Below, one piece after another: positions 25,708-33,253 of a stretch of DNA of 35,289 nucleotides. The position numbers and the translations under genes are program-made. This stretch comes from Spirochaetia bacterium (GTDB lineage: Bacteria > Spirochaetota > Leptospiria > Turneriellales > JAOUOS01): the NCBI GenBank assembly GCA_029880285.1, contig JAOUOS010000032.1, positions 1 through 35,289 on the forward strand. Reading direction: 5' to 3'. The stretch's first letter is position 1, and each line of letters opens with the position of its first letter. The notes under the pieces were generated by a model. It searched no databases and had not been told where the DNA came from. It saw only the letters and a program-made list of their open reading frames with translations.

Positions 25708-26121
25708 ATGTCTATAGAATGGAATGCAAGATACGCTATTGGTGTACCCCAAATTGATGAACAACATAAAGAATTAATTGAAAAATTTAGCAATTACATG
25801 AAAGTATGCGCTAAAGGCAACCAACAAGATGAAATTGTAAAAATGTTAACTTTTCTTGAAAAGTACGTAGAAAAACACTTTAACGATGAAGAAGAATTAC
25901 AAACTCAAATAAAGTATCCCAAATTTCAACAGCATCTAAACGCGCATATGGAATATAAGGCAAAAATAAAAAAGTTAAAAACCGAAATTGAAAATGAACA
26001 TTTATCTATTACGACTATTATTACTACAAATAAAGAAATTTTAAGATGGATAATTAATCACATAGGTAAAATGGATAACGAAATAGCCGAATATATTAAA
26101 CAAAACAATATAAAAGTATAA
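25708..26121 (+). CDS. Bacteriohemerythrin
   Basis: 137 residues, the usual size of a single-domain bacteriohemerythrin with an N-terminal IEWN arm. All seven di-iron ligands are visible: His in DEQHKEL (about 20), His and Glu in VEKHFNDEEE (about 56-60), His twice in QQHLNAH (about 75 and 79), His and Asp in INHIGKMDNE (about 117-122). It reversibly binds oxygen at a di-iron site in the cytoplasm and may store, deliver or sense oxygen. An AAAGGA site lies 8 bases before the ATG and a promoter just upstream. Its stop is 2 bases from the convergent stop of the CYTH gene. No signalling domain is attached. Confidence 0.93.
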   Translation: MSIEWNARYAIGVPQIDEQHKELIEKFSNYMKVCAKGNQQDEIVKMLTFLEKYVEKHFNDEEELQTQIKYPKFQQHLNAHMEYKAKIKKLKTEIENEHLSITTIITTNKEILRWIINHIGKMDNEIAEYIKQNNIKV

Positions 26122-26123
26122 CA

Positions 26124-26744
26124 CTATTTTCTTTTCGCTAATAACGCCGCGTATGATTTTTTTTCAAATTTAAAAGTATTCAACTTTTCACTTTCTAAAA
26201 ATTTATCTAAATATTTTAAAGCATCTTCATTAATCTTATCTTCTTTTTTTATTTCAATTTCAAGATAAGCGCCTATCGCGTTAATTTGATCAAAACACAA
26301 AAAAACCGGTACCGGTATTTTTATTTCTGATATCCATCTATATTTTTTTACTGATATTGATTTTTTAAAATCAAGTTTTTCAAAAATATCCCAAATTTTT
26401 TCATCTGCAATAAATTCAATTTCTTCTCTTAATTTATATTTTGATTTTTCTTTTGCTCCCTTAAATGTTATTAAATTTTTTTCAACAGGTTCTTTATTTT
26501 TAAATTCGATATCAAAAATAATCTCTTTTCGGTTTCTTAAAAGTGTATCTTTTTTTTTCATATTATATGAGGGATGCTCATAAAAAAAATCTTCCTGAAT
26601 AATAAATTTTTGCGGCGGATATTTTTTAATTAGTTTCAAGATGATTTCTGGCCATAAAAAAGAATGTATTTCATGGTATGCGTTTATTTGTGGCAGCTGA
26701 AATTTGGGATTTTTCAACAATTCTATTTTTGCTTCTAGTTCCAT
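26124..26744 (-). CDS. CYTH-domain protein (class IV adenylate cyclase / thiamine triphosphatase superfamily)
   Basis: 206 residues. The CYTH signature E.E.K-type start is MELEAKIELL; charged strand motifs follow: TLLRNRKEIIFDIEFKNKE, ITFKGAKEKSKYKLREEIEF, a central KLDFKKSISVKKYRWI helix-strand, and FDQINAIGAYLEIEIKKED. Acidic and basic residues line an eight-stranded tunnel that binds triphosphate and metal. Members include CyaB adenylate cyclase, thiamine triphosphatase and inorganic triphosphatase. The RWI...FDQI..IGAYLEIE order is closest to the CyaB-like group. The exact activity cannot be told from sequence, and many homologues lack cyclase function. It is cytoplasmic and stands alone between the convergent hemerythrin and the upstream aminotransferase, 49 bases away on the same strand. 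Confidence 0.75.
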   Translation of the reverse strand: MELEAKIELLKNPKFQLPQINAYHEIHSFLWPEIILKLIKKYPPQKFIIQEDFFYEHPSYNMKKKDTLLRNRKEIIFDIEFKNKEPVEKNLITFKGAKEKSKYKLREEIEFIADEKIWDIFEKLDFKKSISVKKYRWISEIKIPVPVFLCFDQINAIGAYLEIEIKKEDKINEDALKYLDKFLESEKLNTFKFEKKSYAALLAKRK

Positions 26745-26793
26745 AAAATTATTTATTTTTCTGCATTAAAATTTATTGAAAACTTTTTTATAT

Positions 26794-27927
26794 TTAACAT
26801 TCATGAACTAATTTTTTAAATATTTCTAAACCTTCTTCTAATACTTCTTCTTTTTGAGCATAGCTTATTCTTATAGTTTTTCTATTCTGGCTGAAAATAT
26901 ATCCGGGTACTATCAACAGCCTGTTTTTAACCGCTGTTTCAACAAATTTTTGGCTGTCTTGCGGTATTTCAGGGAATATATAAAAAGCTCCATCTGGATA
27001 ATTATAATTTATACTGCCTTTTAAATGCTTTATTACAAGCGCTCTTCTTTTTTTCATTATTTCAAGTTCATTTGAAATAGGATAACTTAAAGCAGTAAGT
27101 GCCGCCCATTGTGCCGGATGAGGTGAACACACAATAGAATACTGCTGAAGAGCGGCTGTTTTTTGAAGAATATGGGACAAACTTTCAGGGGCCCCCATGT
27201 ATCCCACGCGAAGACCTGTCATAGCGTGAGATTTTGAGAATCCTCCCAATGTTATTGTGTTTTCAGGACAAAAAGCCGCCGTAGAAACAAACTTATTATC
27301 ATAGTCAAATGACCGATATATCTCATCAGAAATTAGAAGCATACCGGTTTTTCGCGAAAATTTAGCAAGGGCTTCTGTTTGTTCCTTTGTTACAATTTTA
27401 CCGCTGGGATTTGAAGGGGTTGAAAAAAAGAATGCTTTTATTTTAGAATCAGGATTTTTTTCTAACAAATTAAATAAATGGGCCTCTGTAAAATTTTCAT
27501 TAATATAATGAATTTTTAACTGATGGTATTTTGCCAAGGCTTCATAAATCAAAAAATATGGGTCTGAAAGAAGAATTTCATCCCCCTTGTCAAATAATAC
27601 ATCAAATAAAAGATACAATAAAGAAGCGACACCGGCAGAAACAACTATATTATCGGGGTGAATGCTTACCTTATCGTTATTTTCCCAAAATTGGGCTATC
27701 GCTTCTCTTAAAGGCAAAATACCCTGCGTTTGAGTATAAGCGTTTTTATCTTCTTTAACGGCTTTTATTAAGGCTTCTTTAACAGGCTCAGGCACGGGAA
27801 AATCGGGCTGCCCTATTGATAAATTTATAGGATTTTCAATTTTAGCGGCTAAATCAAATACTTTTCGAATTTCACTGGTATCTATCAATTGAACCGCTGT
27901 TGATAAATAATTATGTGATTTTGACAT
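26794..27927 (-). CDS. PLP-dependent class I/II aminotransferase
   Basis: 377 residues, fold type I. Motifs: [15 protein letters not shown] near 35, [19 protein letters not shown] near 78 (substrate and arm region), [11 protein letters not shown] near 121, [14 protein letters not shown] near 165 (NP.NPTG-type), [12 protein letters not shown] near 196 (PLP Asp and Tyr), and [17 protein letters not shown] near 229 with the PLP-binding Lys. A conserved Arg for substrate carboxylate lies in KTIRISYA near the C-terminus. It transfers amino groups between an amino acid and a keto acid; the partner pair is not evident (aspartate- or aromatic-type are likely). Cytoplasmic. The 58 bases to the divergent rpmH start hold both promoters. 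Confidence 0.9.
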   Translation of the reverse strand: MSKSHNYLSTAVQLIDTSEIRKVFDLAAKIENPINLSIGQPDFPVPEPVKEALIKAVKEDKNAYTQTQGILPLREAIAQFWENNDKVSIHPDNIVVSAGVASLLYLLFDVLFDKGDEILLSDPYFLIYEALAKYHQLKIHYINENFTEAHLFNLLEKNPDSKIKAFFFSTPSNPSGKIVTKEQTEALAKFSRKTGMLLISDEIYRSFDYDNKFVSTAAFCPENTITLGGFSKSHAMTGLRVGYMGAPESLSHILQKTAALQQYSIVCSPHPAQWAALTALSYPISNELEIMKKRRALVIKHLKGSINYNYPDGAFYIFPEIPQDSQKFVETAVKNRLLIVPGYIFSQNRKTIRISYAQKEEVLEEGLEIFKKLVHEC

Positions 27928-27985
27928 TAAACGAATGTGTATTTATTTCATTGACACAACGTCAAGAAAACATAATTTGTCTGTC

Positions 27986-28153
27986 ATGAAAATGACATTT
28001 CAGCCTTCAAACACAAAAAGAACCAGAAAACTAGGTTTTCGCGCGCGCATGGCTACTAAAGCGGGACGTAGAGTTTTAAAAAGACGACGTCAAAAAGGCA
28101 GAGCAAAGCTTACTGTATCTGACGAATACCGAAGATTTCATATAGTAAGATAA
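27986..28153 (+). CDS. rpmH: 50S ribosomal protein L34
   Basis: 55 residues from the ATG at 27986: [18 protein letters not shown], then [27 protein letters not shown], the standard L34 sequence. A longer frame from 27935 adds 17 residues with no family match. The protein has a short extra C-terminal tail ([10 protein letters not shown]), whereas L34 is often 44-50 residues. It is a small basic part of the large ribosomal subunit. No clear Shine-Dalgarno. It begins the classical rpmH-rnpA-yidD order; rnpA starts 4 bases after its stop. Confidence 0.95.
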   Translation: MKMTFQPSNTKRTRKLGFRARMATKAGRRVLKRRRQKGRAKLTVSDEYRRFHIVR

Positions 28154-28157
28154 TCTA

Positions 28158-28538
28158 TTGAAACAAAAAGAATTGTTTATCAGTATCAAATCGAAAAAAG
28201 ATATTGAAAACATATTCAATAAAAGTATAGCTATTAAATCAAAATATTTAATGGCCAAAGTAATCATTACAAAAAAAGAAAACCTGTTGCCTTTAGAAAT
28301 TTTATGGGCAATACCTAAAAAAATAAAAAAAGCAGTTGAAAGAAATCATCTAAAAAGAATCTTAAGAGCAGGTTTTTTTGAGGTTTTTAAAAATGCAAGA
28401 CAGGTTTTTAACTTAAAAAATACAAGCGCGAAAATGGCAGTGCTGCCAAAACCAGAATTTGCTGTAATTTCATATGAAAAAAGGCAGGAAGATATAACGC
28501 TTTTATTAAATAATATATTAAAAATATTAAATAATTAG
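28158..28538 (+). CDS. rnpA: Ribonuclease P protein component
   Basis: 126 residues, usual length. The RNA-binding signature is KKIKKAVERNHLKRILRAGF (about residues 54-73), matching the family K.AV.RN..KR..RE. It binds the catalytic RNase P RNA and helps remove 5' leaders from tRNA precursors. The predicted start is TTG at 28158, 4 bases after the rpmH stop. This rare start probably depends on translational coupling and is common for rnpA. The N-terminal half is diverged, as usual. The RNase P RNA gene is not in the window. Confidence 0.9.
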   Translation: MKQKELFISIKSKKDIENIFNKSIAIKSKYLMAKVIITKKENLLPLEILWAIPKKIKKAVERNHLKRILRAGFFEVFKNARQVFNLKNTSAKMAVLPKPEFAVISYEKRQEDITLLLNNILKILNN

Positions 28539-28545
28539 TCAAAGT

Positions 28546-28881
28546 ATGAAACAAAAAATTGTAATACCAGAAACCGCTAAAAACAATAAAAATAAGCATC
28601 CTTTAAAACTAAGATGGGGTATTGTTCGATCGTTAATTTTGGCCCTAATTCGCTTTTACAGAAAGTTCTTAAGCCCCGCGTATGGCAATCAATGCCGGTT
28701 TTATCCAACTTGTTCTGGATACGCTTATCTTTGTTTTCTTTATTTACCAATGCCATACGCTTTTTATTTTACCACAAAACGTATTTTAAAATGTAATCCC
28801 TATAAAAAAGGCGGATTTGACTACCCCCCTGGAATGTCAGAAAAAGATAATGAATTAATTGATAAGCATTTGAAAATTTAA
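28546..28881 (+). CDS. yidD: Membrane protein insertion efficiency factor YidD
   Basis: 111 residues. The hallmark is SLILALIRFYRKFLSPAYG, then CRFYPTCSGYA and the tail RILKCNPYKKGGFDYPPG, which match YidD (CRF.PTCS.YA..., R..RC.P...GG.D.P). The conserved cysteines are all present. It has one amphipathic or membrane-associated helix and assists YidC in inserting inner-membrane proteins. It follows rnpA by 7 bases. The expected next gene, yidC, is missing: the stop overlaps the stop of the opposite-strand hybrid kinase within TTAA at 28878-28881. A lysine-rich N-terminal extension of about 25 residues is longer than in most members. Confidence 0.92.
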   Translation: MKQKIVIPETAKNNKNKHPLKLRWGIVRSLILALIRFYRKFLSPAYGNQCRFYPTCSGYAYLCFLYLPMPYAFYFTTKRILKCNPYKKGGFDYPPGMSEKDNELIDKHLKI

Positions 28882-30860
28882 TTTTGAGAAACAACAGAAA
28901 TAAACTTTGAAACTTCTTGAATAAATATGCTCTTATTTACAGGTTTTGTTAAATAAGAGTCACAATAATTTTTAAGCCTTCGTTTGGTTTCATCAACAGT
29001 ACTGGCCGTTACTACAATTATAGGTATCTTTTTTAAATTTTTACTTTTCTTTAGATGCATTATTGCTTCTTCACCATCCATTACCGGCATTCTAATATCC
29101 ATAAGAATTAAGTTGGGATGATATTTTTTTGCTTTTTCAATAGCTTCTTTACCGTTAACCGCTTCTATAATATGTATTGTAGGAAAATCTAAATATTTTT
29201 TAAGTAATAGACGATTAGTGTCTACATCATCTGTAATTAAAACCGTACATGCCTTACATTTTTTGCTCTTATTACCTGAAATTAAAGTCTCTTGGTTGTT
29301 TAGTATAAGAGGTATTTTTTCATAAAACTTTAAATTTTTTAAAACTACCGTAAATTTGCTGCCTTCTGCCTGTTTACTTTTTAAACTAATTTCGCCGTTC
29401 ATGGCCTCAACCAAACGCCTTGTTATGTTAAGCCCCAAGCCTATGCCGCCATAACTTACACACTGATCCTTTTGCTGGGTAAATTCATTAAAAATCATTT
29501 TTTGCTGATTTTTGGGAATACCAATACCCGTATCTTCAACTGAAAAAATTAAATTGGCTCGATTTTCTTTACAGTTTATTATTTTAAAACCCACTTTTAC
29601 TTTTACCTTACCTTTATGGGTAAATTTTACGGCATTACCAATTAAATTAACTAAAACTTGTTTCAGGCGTCTTTCATCGAGAATAAAAATTTTTGGCATT
29701 TTTTTATTTATTTCTAAAATAAGTTTTAATTTTTTTTGAGATATCGAATGTTCAAATATAGAATTTACTTCGGTAAATAGTAACTTTATATCAGAAGGAA
29801 TATATTGAATACTTAGCTTATTTGCCTTCATTTTAGAAATTTCAAGCATATCATTTAATAAATCAAGAAGAATTCTACCGCTCGCGTTTATTTTATACAT
29901 AAATTCATTTTTATCTTCATCAATAACTTTATCAGACAAAATTTGGCTTAAACCTAAAATAGCATTCAAAGGCGTTCTTATCTCATGACTTAAGTTTGAC
30001 AAAAACTTATTTTGAAATTCAACCGCTTTTTCTGCCTCATCTTTCGCTATTTCTATTTGCTTTTGATAATTCTTTCTTTGAGTAATATTATGAAAAACAA
30101 CCTGAATAGCCGGGCGTTTATTATATTCAACATACGATGCTGCTATTTCAACATCTATTTTCTTACCATCAAAACAAAGAATTTTATCTTCTAAGACCGG
30201 TTTAATTTTTTCTCCCTCGGCTAATGACATAAACTGTTCTTTAACAATTTTTTGTGAAATTTTATTAAAATAATTTATTGGATTTTTTTCTATTAACTCG
30301 GCAGAATTAGCCGCCTTTAATAATAAGGCCGCCATATTGTTCGCGAATAAAATATTTACCCCATTGTGAATAAGAATACCATAAGGAGACATCTCTATTA
30401 ATGTGCGATAACGTTTTTCGCTTTCTCTTATGGCTTCTTCTAGATTTTGTTTTTGAATAAATTTACTGTGAGTTATGAGTACTTTTTCTACTGCCTGAAC
30501 CAATACTTCATAATCTGTAAGAAATGATTCTTTTACTAAATAATCATAGGCCCCTTCTTTTAGGGCCATTGCCGCGATTTCTTCGCTGCCTTTTCCCGTG
30601 AAAAAAATTACAGGTATGTTGATATTATTTTTATTAATATACTTACAAAAATCAACCCCCGATATGCCCGGTAAAAAATTATCTGTTAGTATTACATTAA
30701 AAATATTTGATTCTATTTTTAAAAGTTGAATTGCTTCTTCTGCCGATTTACATTCCGTTAAGCTATAATTATTGGGTATATTATTAAATATCTCTTTTAT
30801 AATTTTTCTTTGAATTTCATTATCTTCAACAAGTAAAACAGATATTTTTTTTTCTTGCAT
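28878..30860 (-). CDS. Hybrid sensor histidine kinase, REC-PAS-HisKA-HATPase-REC
   Basis: 660 residues from the ATG at 30858-30860; an AGGTGG site is 2-8 bases before it, so the GTG two codons earlier is less likely. Residues 5-122: receiver domain with acidic pocket VEDN and phosphoacceptor Asp60 (ILTDNFLPG). About 145-260: PAS sensor (YRTLIEMSPYGILIHNG). About 285-345: dimerisation domain with phospho-His in FLSNLSHEIRTPLNAILGLS. About 390-510: ATPase with NLIGNAVKF, VEDTGIGIP and GGIGLGLNITRRLVEAM. About 535-655: second receiver (ITDDVDTNRL, LILMDIRMPVMDG). No membrane segments, so a cytoplasmic kinase. The signal is unknown; the N-terminal receiver suggests input from another kinase, and no output regulator is nearby. 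A MITE-like element sits 10 bases upstream of the start codon. The long frame is intact. Confidence 0.92.
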   Translation of the reverse strand: MQEKKISVLLVEDNEIQRKIIKEIFNNIPNNYSLTECKSAEEAIQLLKIESNIFNVILTDNFLPGISGVDFCKYINKNNINIPVIFFTGKGSEEIAAMALKEGAYDYLVKESFLTDYEVLVQAVEKVLITHSKFIQKQNLEEAIRESEKRYRTLIEMSPYGILIHNGVNILFANNMAALLLKAANSAELIEKNPINYFNKISQKIVKEQFMSLAEGEKIKPVLEDKILCFDGKKIDVEIAASYVEYNKRPAIQVVFHNITQRKNYQKQIEIAKDEAEKAVEFQNKFLSNLSHEIRTPLNAILGLSQILSDKVIDEDKNEFMYKINASGRILLDLLNDMLEISKMKANKLSIQYIPSDIKLLFTEVNSIFEHSISQKKLKLILEINKKMPKIFILDERRLKQVLVNLIGNAVKFTHKGKVKVKVGFKIINCKENRANLIFSVEDTGIGIPKNQQKMIFNEFTQQKDQCVSYGGIGLGLNITRRLVEAMNGEISLKSKQAEGSKFTVVLKNLKFYEKIPLILNNQETLISGNKSKKCKACTVLITDDVDTNRLLLKKYLDFPTIHIIEAVNGKEAIEKAKKYHPNLILMDIRMPVMDGEEAIMHLKKSKNLKKIPIIVVTASTVDETKRRLKNYCDSYLTKPVNKSIFIQEVSKFISVVSQN

Positions 30861-30869
30861 AACCACCTG

Positions 30870-31040
30870 GGGCCGTGTAATAAGTTGTATTTCGATATAT
30901 TTTCAGCCGTTCATTGTTACCACAGCCGGCTAAAGGCCCGATAAAAATGCCGAAAATAAGGCATTTTTCGTATCGCAAGCCAAGCTTACCAAAGGTATAT
31001 GAGGCAGAAAACACTCAATAACCGACTTATTACACGGCCC
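30870..31040. mobile_element. MITE-like element, 171 bp, 16-bp perfect terminal inverted repeats
   Basis: GGGCCGTGTAATAAGT (30870-30885) is the exact reverse complement of ACTTATTACACGGCCC (31025-31040). The interior has no gene of its own and contains a hairpin AAAAATGCC (30943-30951) / GGCATTTTT (30960-30968). It ends 10 bases before the ATG of the hybrid kinase, so it probably supplies or replaces the kinase promoter. A fragment with one base difference lies at 15462-15477. No clear target duplication is visible, and the transposase that would move it is not here. Confidence 0.75.
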
Positions 31041-31264
31041 TCTTCAATATACTCTTTTTTTCACAAGATTATTTAGTTAAATGCTTCGTCTATATTTTAT
31101 TATTTATTTATATGGGCATATAGTTGTATTTTCAGTATCGAAAAAGTATTATTTGTGATAAATATTCGCATAATAATATAAAAATCTTTATATTTAATGT
31201 TAATGCACGTAAAAACTTAATTGTAAAAATGATTCGCATATAAATACTTTCAATTTTTCATACC
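31041..31264. other. AT-rich gap between the MITE and the rhomboid gene
   Basis: No gene seen. Strongly AT-rich, with two ATTCGCATA-type repeats (about 31165 and 31232). It must carry the rhomboid promoter and, before the MITE inserted, probably the kinase promoter; no single box stands out. Confidence 0.4.
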
Positions 31265-32191
31265 ATGAGTTATAATTTCATAGATTCCACAGAAAATTAT
31301 AAATTTAAGCATTCTTTTTTTGCCATAGAAATAAATTCTAAAAAAGAAGAAAAAGAATTCACCGCTTACTTAGGGGCGGCAGAAATTCCTTTTGAAACTA
31401 AAATAATAAACAGCAGAATCTTTTTTATTTTTCACGAACTGGATTTTCTTCACGCAAGAGAAGAATGGGAACATTATCTAAAAGATAAACAACAAAAGAA
31501 AAAAACAGGTTTTGAAAAAATAACAAAAACCGCCTATCTTATTTATAACGCGGTTATTATTTCTTTACTATTATCATTATTTCACATAATACTTCAAAAA
31601 AAAGGTCTTGTTTCAAATTATCTTAATGCCGGCGCCGCCAATAATTTTAAAATAGTATCTGGAGAATTTTTAAGAACAGCTTCGGCATTAACTTTGCACG
31701 GTGATTTTAATCATTTACTCAGCAATGTTATTGCCATTATGGCTTTTGCTCCTCTTTTAACCAAAGAAACCGGTTCTGGCTGGGGATGGATATTAATTTT
31801 ATTCAGCGGCATTTTTGGTAATTTTCTTAACGCTCTTTTTCATTTGTTATTTAACAGCCAGCCTCACCTCTCTATTGGCGCCTCTACTTCTGTTTTTGGC
31901 ATTCTGGGAATTTTAGCCTCTATTCGAATTCAAAGCGGATTAAAAAGTGAAAATAAAATGCGCGACGCATTTTTAGTGCCCCTTTTAGCCTTATTGGGCC
32001 TTTTTGCCATTATGGGAATTTCTGGTAAAAATACCGATATCTTTGCCCACGTTTTTGGTATGCTAAGCGGTGTTTTGCTTGGTGTCTTTTTAATAAAGTA
32101 TAATATTAAAAGAAACAATACACTGTTTCAAAGTTTATGCTGGATGGTTTTCTTTCTGATTATTTTTTTATCATGGGTTGTTTTGTTGTAG
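31265..32191 (+). CDS. Rhomboid-family intramembrane serine protease
   Basis: 308 residues. A soluble N-terminal part (about 1-85) is charged; then six or seven membrane segments begin at about residue 90. Rhomboid marks: LHGDFNHLLSNV (about 142-153), the catalytic Ser in SIGASTSVFGILG (about 203-215) and the catalytic His in DIFAHVFGMLSGVLLG (about 259-274). The usual GASG motif is GAST here, but the serine is present. It cleaves membrane proteins within the bilayer; the substrate is unknown. An adhesin or signalling protein could be one, but nothing in the sequence links them. No Shine-Dalgarno is evident before the ATG. It begins a more accessory stretch of the window. Confidence 0.85.
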   Translation: MSYNFIDSTENYKFKHSFFAIEINSKKEEKEFTAYLGAAEIPFETKIINSRIFFIFHELDFLHAREEWEHYLKDKQQKKKTGFEKITKTAYLIYNAVIISLLLSLFHIILQKKGLVSNYLNAGAANNFKIVSGEFLRTASALTLHGDFNHLLSNVIAIMAFAPLLTKETGSGWGWILILFSGIFGNFLNALFHLLFNSQPHLSIGASTSVFGILGILASIRIQSGLKSENKMRDAFLVPLLALLGLFAIMGISGKNTDIFAHVFGMLSGVLLGVFLIKYNIKRNNTLFQSLCWMVFFLIIFLSWVVLL

Positions 32192-32237
32192 ATAAAACTT
32201 TTTGCGAAATATTTAAGTTTCATGCGAGTCGTTTATA

Positions 32238-32340
32238 TAATTCTTTATTCTGTTAAAGGCGGTTTAACTTTCCTGAGTTTGTCGAATGCATTTACAGAGC
32301 CATGGGGTATTAATGTTACCGAGAGTGTTAAACAGCCGCC
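32238..32340. repeat. Structured repeat copy 1, attC-like, overlapping the DUF4926 stop
   Basis: It shares 24 identical bases with 32963-32986 (32238-32261: TAATTCTTTATTCTGTT then AAAGGCG). On the minus strand GTTTAAC (32327-32333), which supplies the DUF4926 TAA stop, pairs with GTTAAAC (32262-32268). GGCG outside these pairs with CGCC across a small bulge. The boxes fit the RYYYAAC/GTTRRRY ends of integron attC sites and span 72 bases. The inner arms do not pair well, so the attC reading is only suggestive. Confidence 0.5.
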
Positions 32341-32543
32341 TGATATGATAGTTGCAAAAGCTTATCAGAAGTAATAGTTGTTACGGCAAATGTTTTACCT
32401 TCATTATCAGAAAATTCAACTTCAAAAGTATTTGAATTTAAAACTTCTACAATAGTGCCAACATGACCTTTTTTCAGTTTTTCCTGCGGTAAACTTTCGG
32501 TCAAGGCAACAACATCGAATAATTTAAAATCATTCATTTTCAA
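32328..32543 (-). CDS. DUF4926-domain small protein
   Basis: 71 residues: MKMNDFKLFDVVALTESLP, then KKGHVGTIVEVLNSNTFEVEF, then FAVTTITSDKLLQL. This small SH3-like beta-barrel pattern (DVVALTE.LP....KG..GTIVE) is the DUF4926 family, whose function is unproven. It is usually found next to a DUF6883 gene, as here. A good TAGGAG site lies 7 bases before the ATG, inside the end of the DUF6883 gene; the gap is 6 bases, so the two are translated from one message. The family pair has the size and arrangement of a toxin-antitoxin-like or other two-gene module, but no activity is known to me. The stop codon lies in the flanking repeat. Confidence 0.8.
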   Translation of the reverse strand: MKMNDFKLFDVVALTESLPQEKLKKGHVGTIVEVLNSNTFEVEFSDNEGKTFAVTTITSDKLLQLSYQAAV

Positions 32544-32549
32544 CTCCTA

Positions 32550-32879
32550 TTATATAATATAACATGTTACAAATCTTGGAAAGTTTTCGTTTACCTTTAT
32601 TATCCATACACTTCTTATGATAACATTTTGATTATCAAATTTCTTAATATCAATATAATACCACTTACCAAATTTATCACTATTTTGTTCAAAAGCATCA
32701 TTTTCTAAAACTGCTTGTTTAAGCCAGTAAATTAACTCATTTGAATTTTCTTTTGAAATGCCAAGTAATTTTTCAAAAAGTATTGCTTTATGCTTTCCCC
32801 TTGGATGATAAATATTAAGGCAATAATCATTTATTTTACGAGCATCAATATAACAGTTTTTACCATTGGGTAGTCTCAT
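32550..32879 (-). CDS. DUF6883-domain protein
   Basis: 109 residues. The motif DYCLNIYHPRGKHKAILFEKLLGI (about 18-41) matches the DUF6883 pattern (YLLNP.HP.G..KA..F...LG), followed by helix-rich LIYWLKQAVL and a strand block ending VIIRSVWIIKVNENFPRFVTCYII. DUF6883 domains also appear at the ends of phage and polymorphic-toxin proteins, which makes a toxin or nucleic-acid role a fair guess, not a demonstrated one. The gene is first in a two-gene unit with DUF4926. A promoter TTGACC-TATAAT sits just upstream with only about 13 bases from -10 to ATG and no Shine-Dalgarno, suggesting a leaderless or very short leader message. Confidence 0.75.
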   Translation of the reverse strand: MRLPNGKNCYIDARKINDYCLNIYHPRGKHKAILFEKLLGISKENSNELIYWLKQAVLENDAFEQNSDKFGKWYYIDIKKFDNQNVIIRSVWIIKVNENFPRFVTCYII

Positions 32880-32892
32880 TGTATATTTGAAT

Positions 32893-32919
32893 ATTATAAG
32901 ATCGATATGAACCGGTCAA
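32893..32919 (-). promoter_or_regulatory. Promoter of the DUF6883-DUF4926 pair
   Basis: On the minus strand TTGACC (32914-32919), a 15-base spacer, then perfect TATAAT (32893-32898), ending 13 bases before the DUF6883 ATG. The module therefore carries its own promoter inside the two flanking repeats. Confidence 0.5.
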
Positions 32920-32962
32920 TAAAATTTTTTATAACGAGAAAACAAATCCCCCACATTCGCCG

Positions 32963-33017
32963 TAATTCTTTATTCTGTTAAAGGCGAAAACCAGAACCTT
33001 GGTTTTAACAGCTCGCC
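32963..33017. repeat. Structured repeat copy 2 bounding the DUF6883-DUF4926 module
   Basis: The first 24 bases equal 32238-32261 at an offset of 725 bases. They are followed by the hairpin AAAACCA/TGGTTTT and the end AACAGCTCGCC, close to AACAGCCGCC ending copy 1. The two copies share both ends but differ in their self-complementary centres. Confidence 0.6.
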
Positions 33018-33253
33018 TCTTTTTCCTGATCAAAGCCAATTTTTCTTTTCTTCTTCTCTAAGGGCGGGATTTGTAATTTTTTAATTGCTGATTGAGAATT
33101 CAGCACACTTGACAACATGGCAATACCATGTTCTATTTGTGATGAGCCTGTGCTTCGCGCACCTCTGGTGAATGAACCAAAGCCGCGTGCCAGAGAAAAA
33201 ATTCATTTAAATATTGCAAAGACAAAACCATTTTGTAAATTGCCGGTTGAAGT
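33018..33253. other. Gap with palindrome and possible promoter before the R-M remnant
   Basis: TTGACA (33109-33114), 17 bases, TCTATT (33132-33137) could be a promoter. A hairpin AACATGG/CCATGTT (33114-33132) fills the spacer, as an operator might. A 52-codon frame 33117-33275 (starts MAIPCSICDEPVLRAP) exists, but I do not recognise it; it may be chance. The remaining bases show nothing clear. Confidence 0.3.

Noticed and set aside
27935..27985. Longer L34 with 17 additional N-terminal residues
   Set aside because: L34 begins M-K-x-TFQPSN in all familiar cases; the extension has no ribosome site and no similarity.
30826..31014. Minus-strand 62-codon ORF over the MITE
   Set aside because: It spans the mobile element and the kinase start in another frame; composition and position make it a chance frame.
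32238..33017. Calling the cassette a proven integron
   Set aside because: No integrase gene is present, the inner arms of the candidate attC pair poorly, and copy 2 lacks a strict RYYYAAC/GTTRRRY pair; kept only as a hypothesis.
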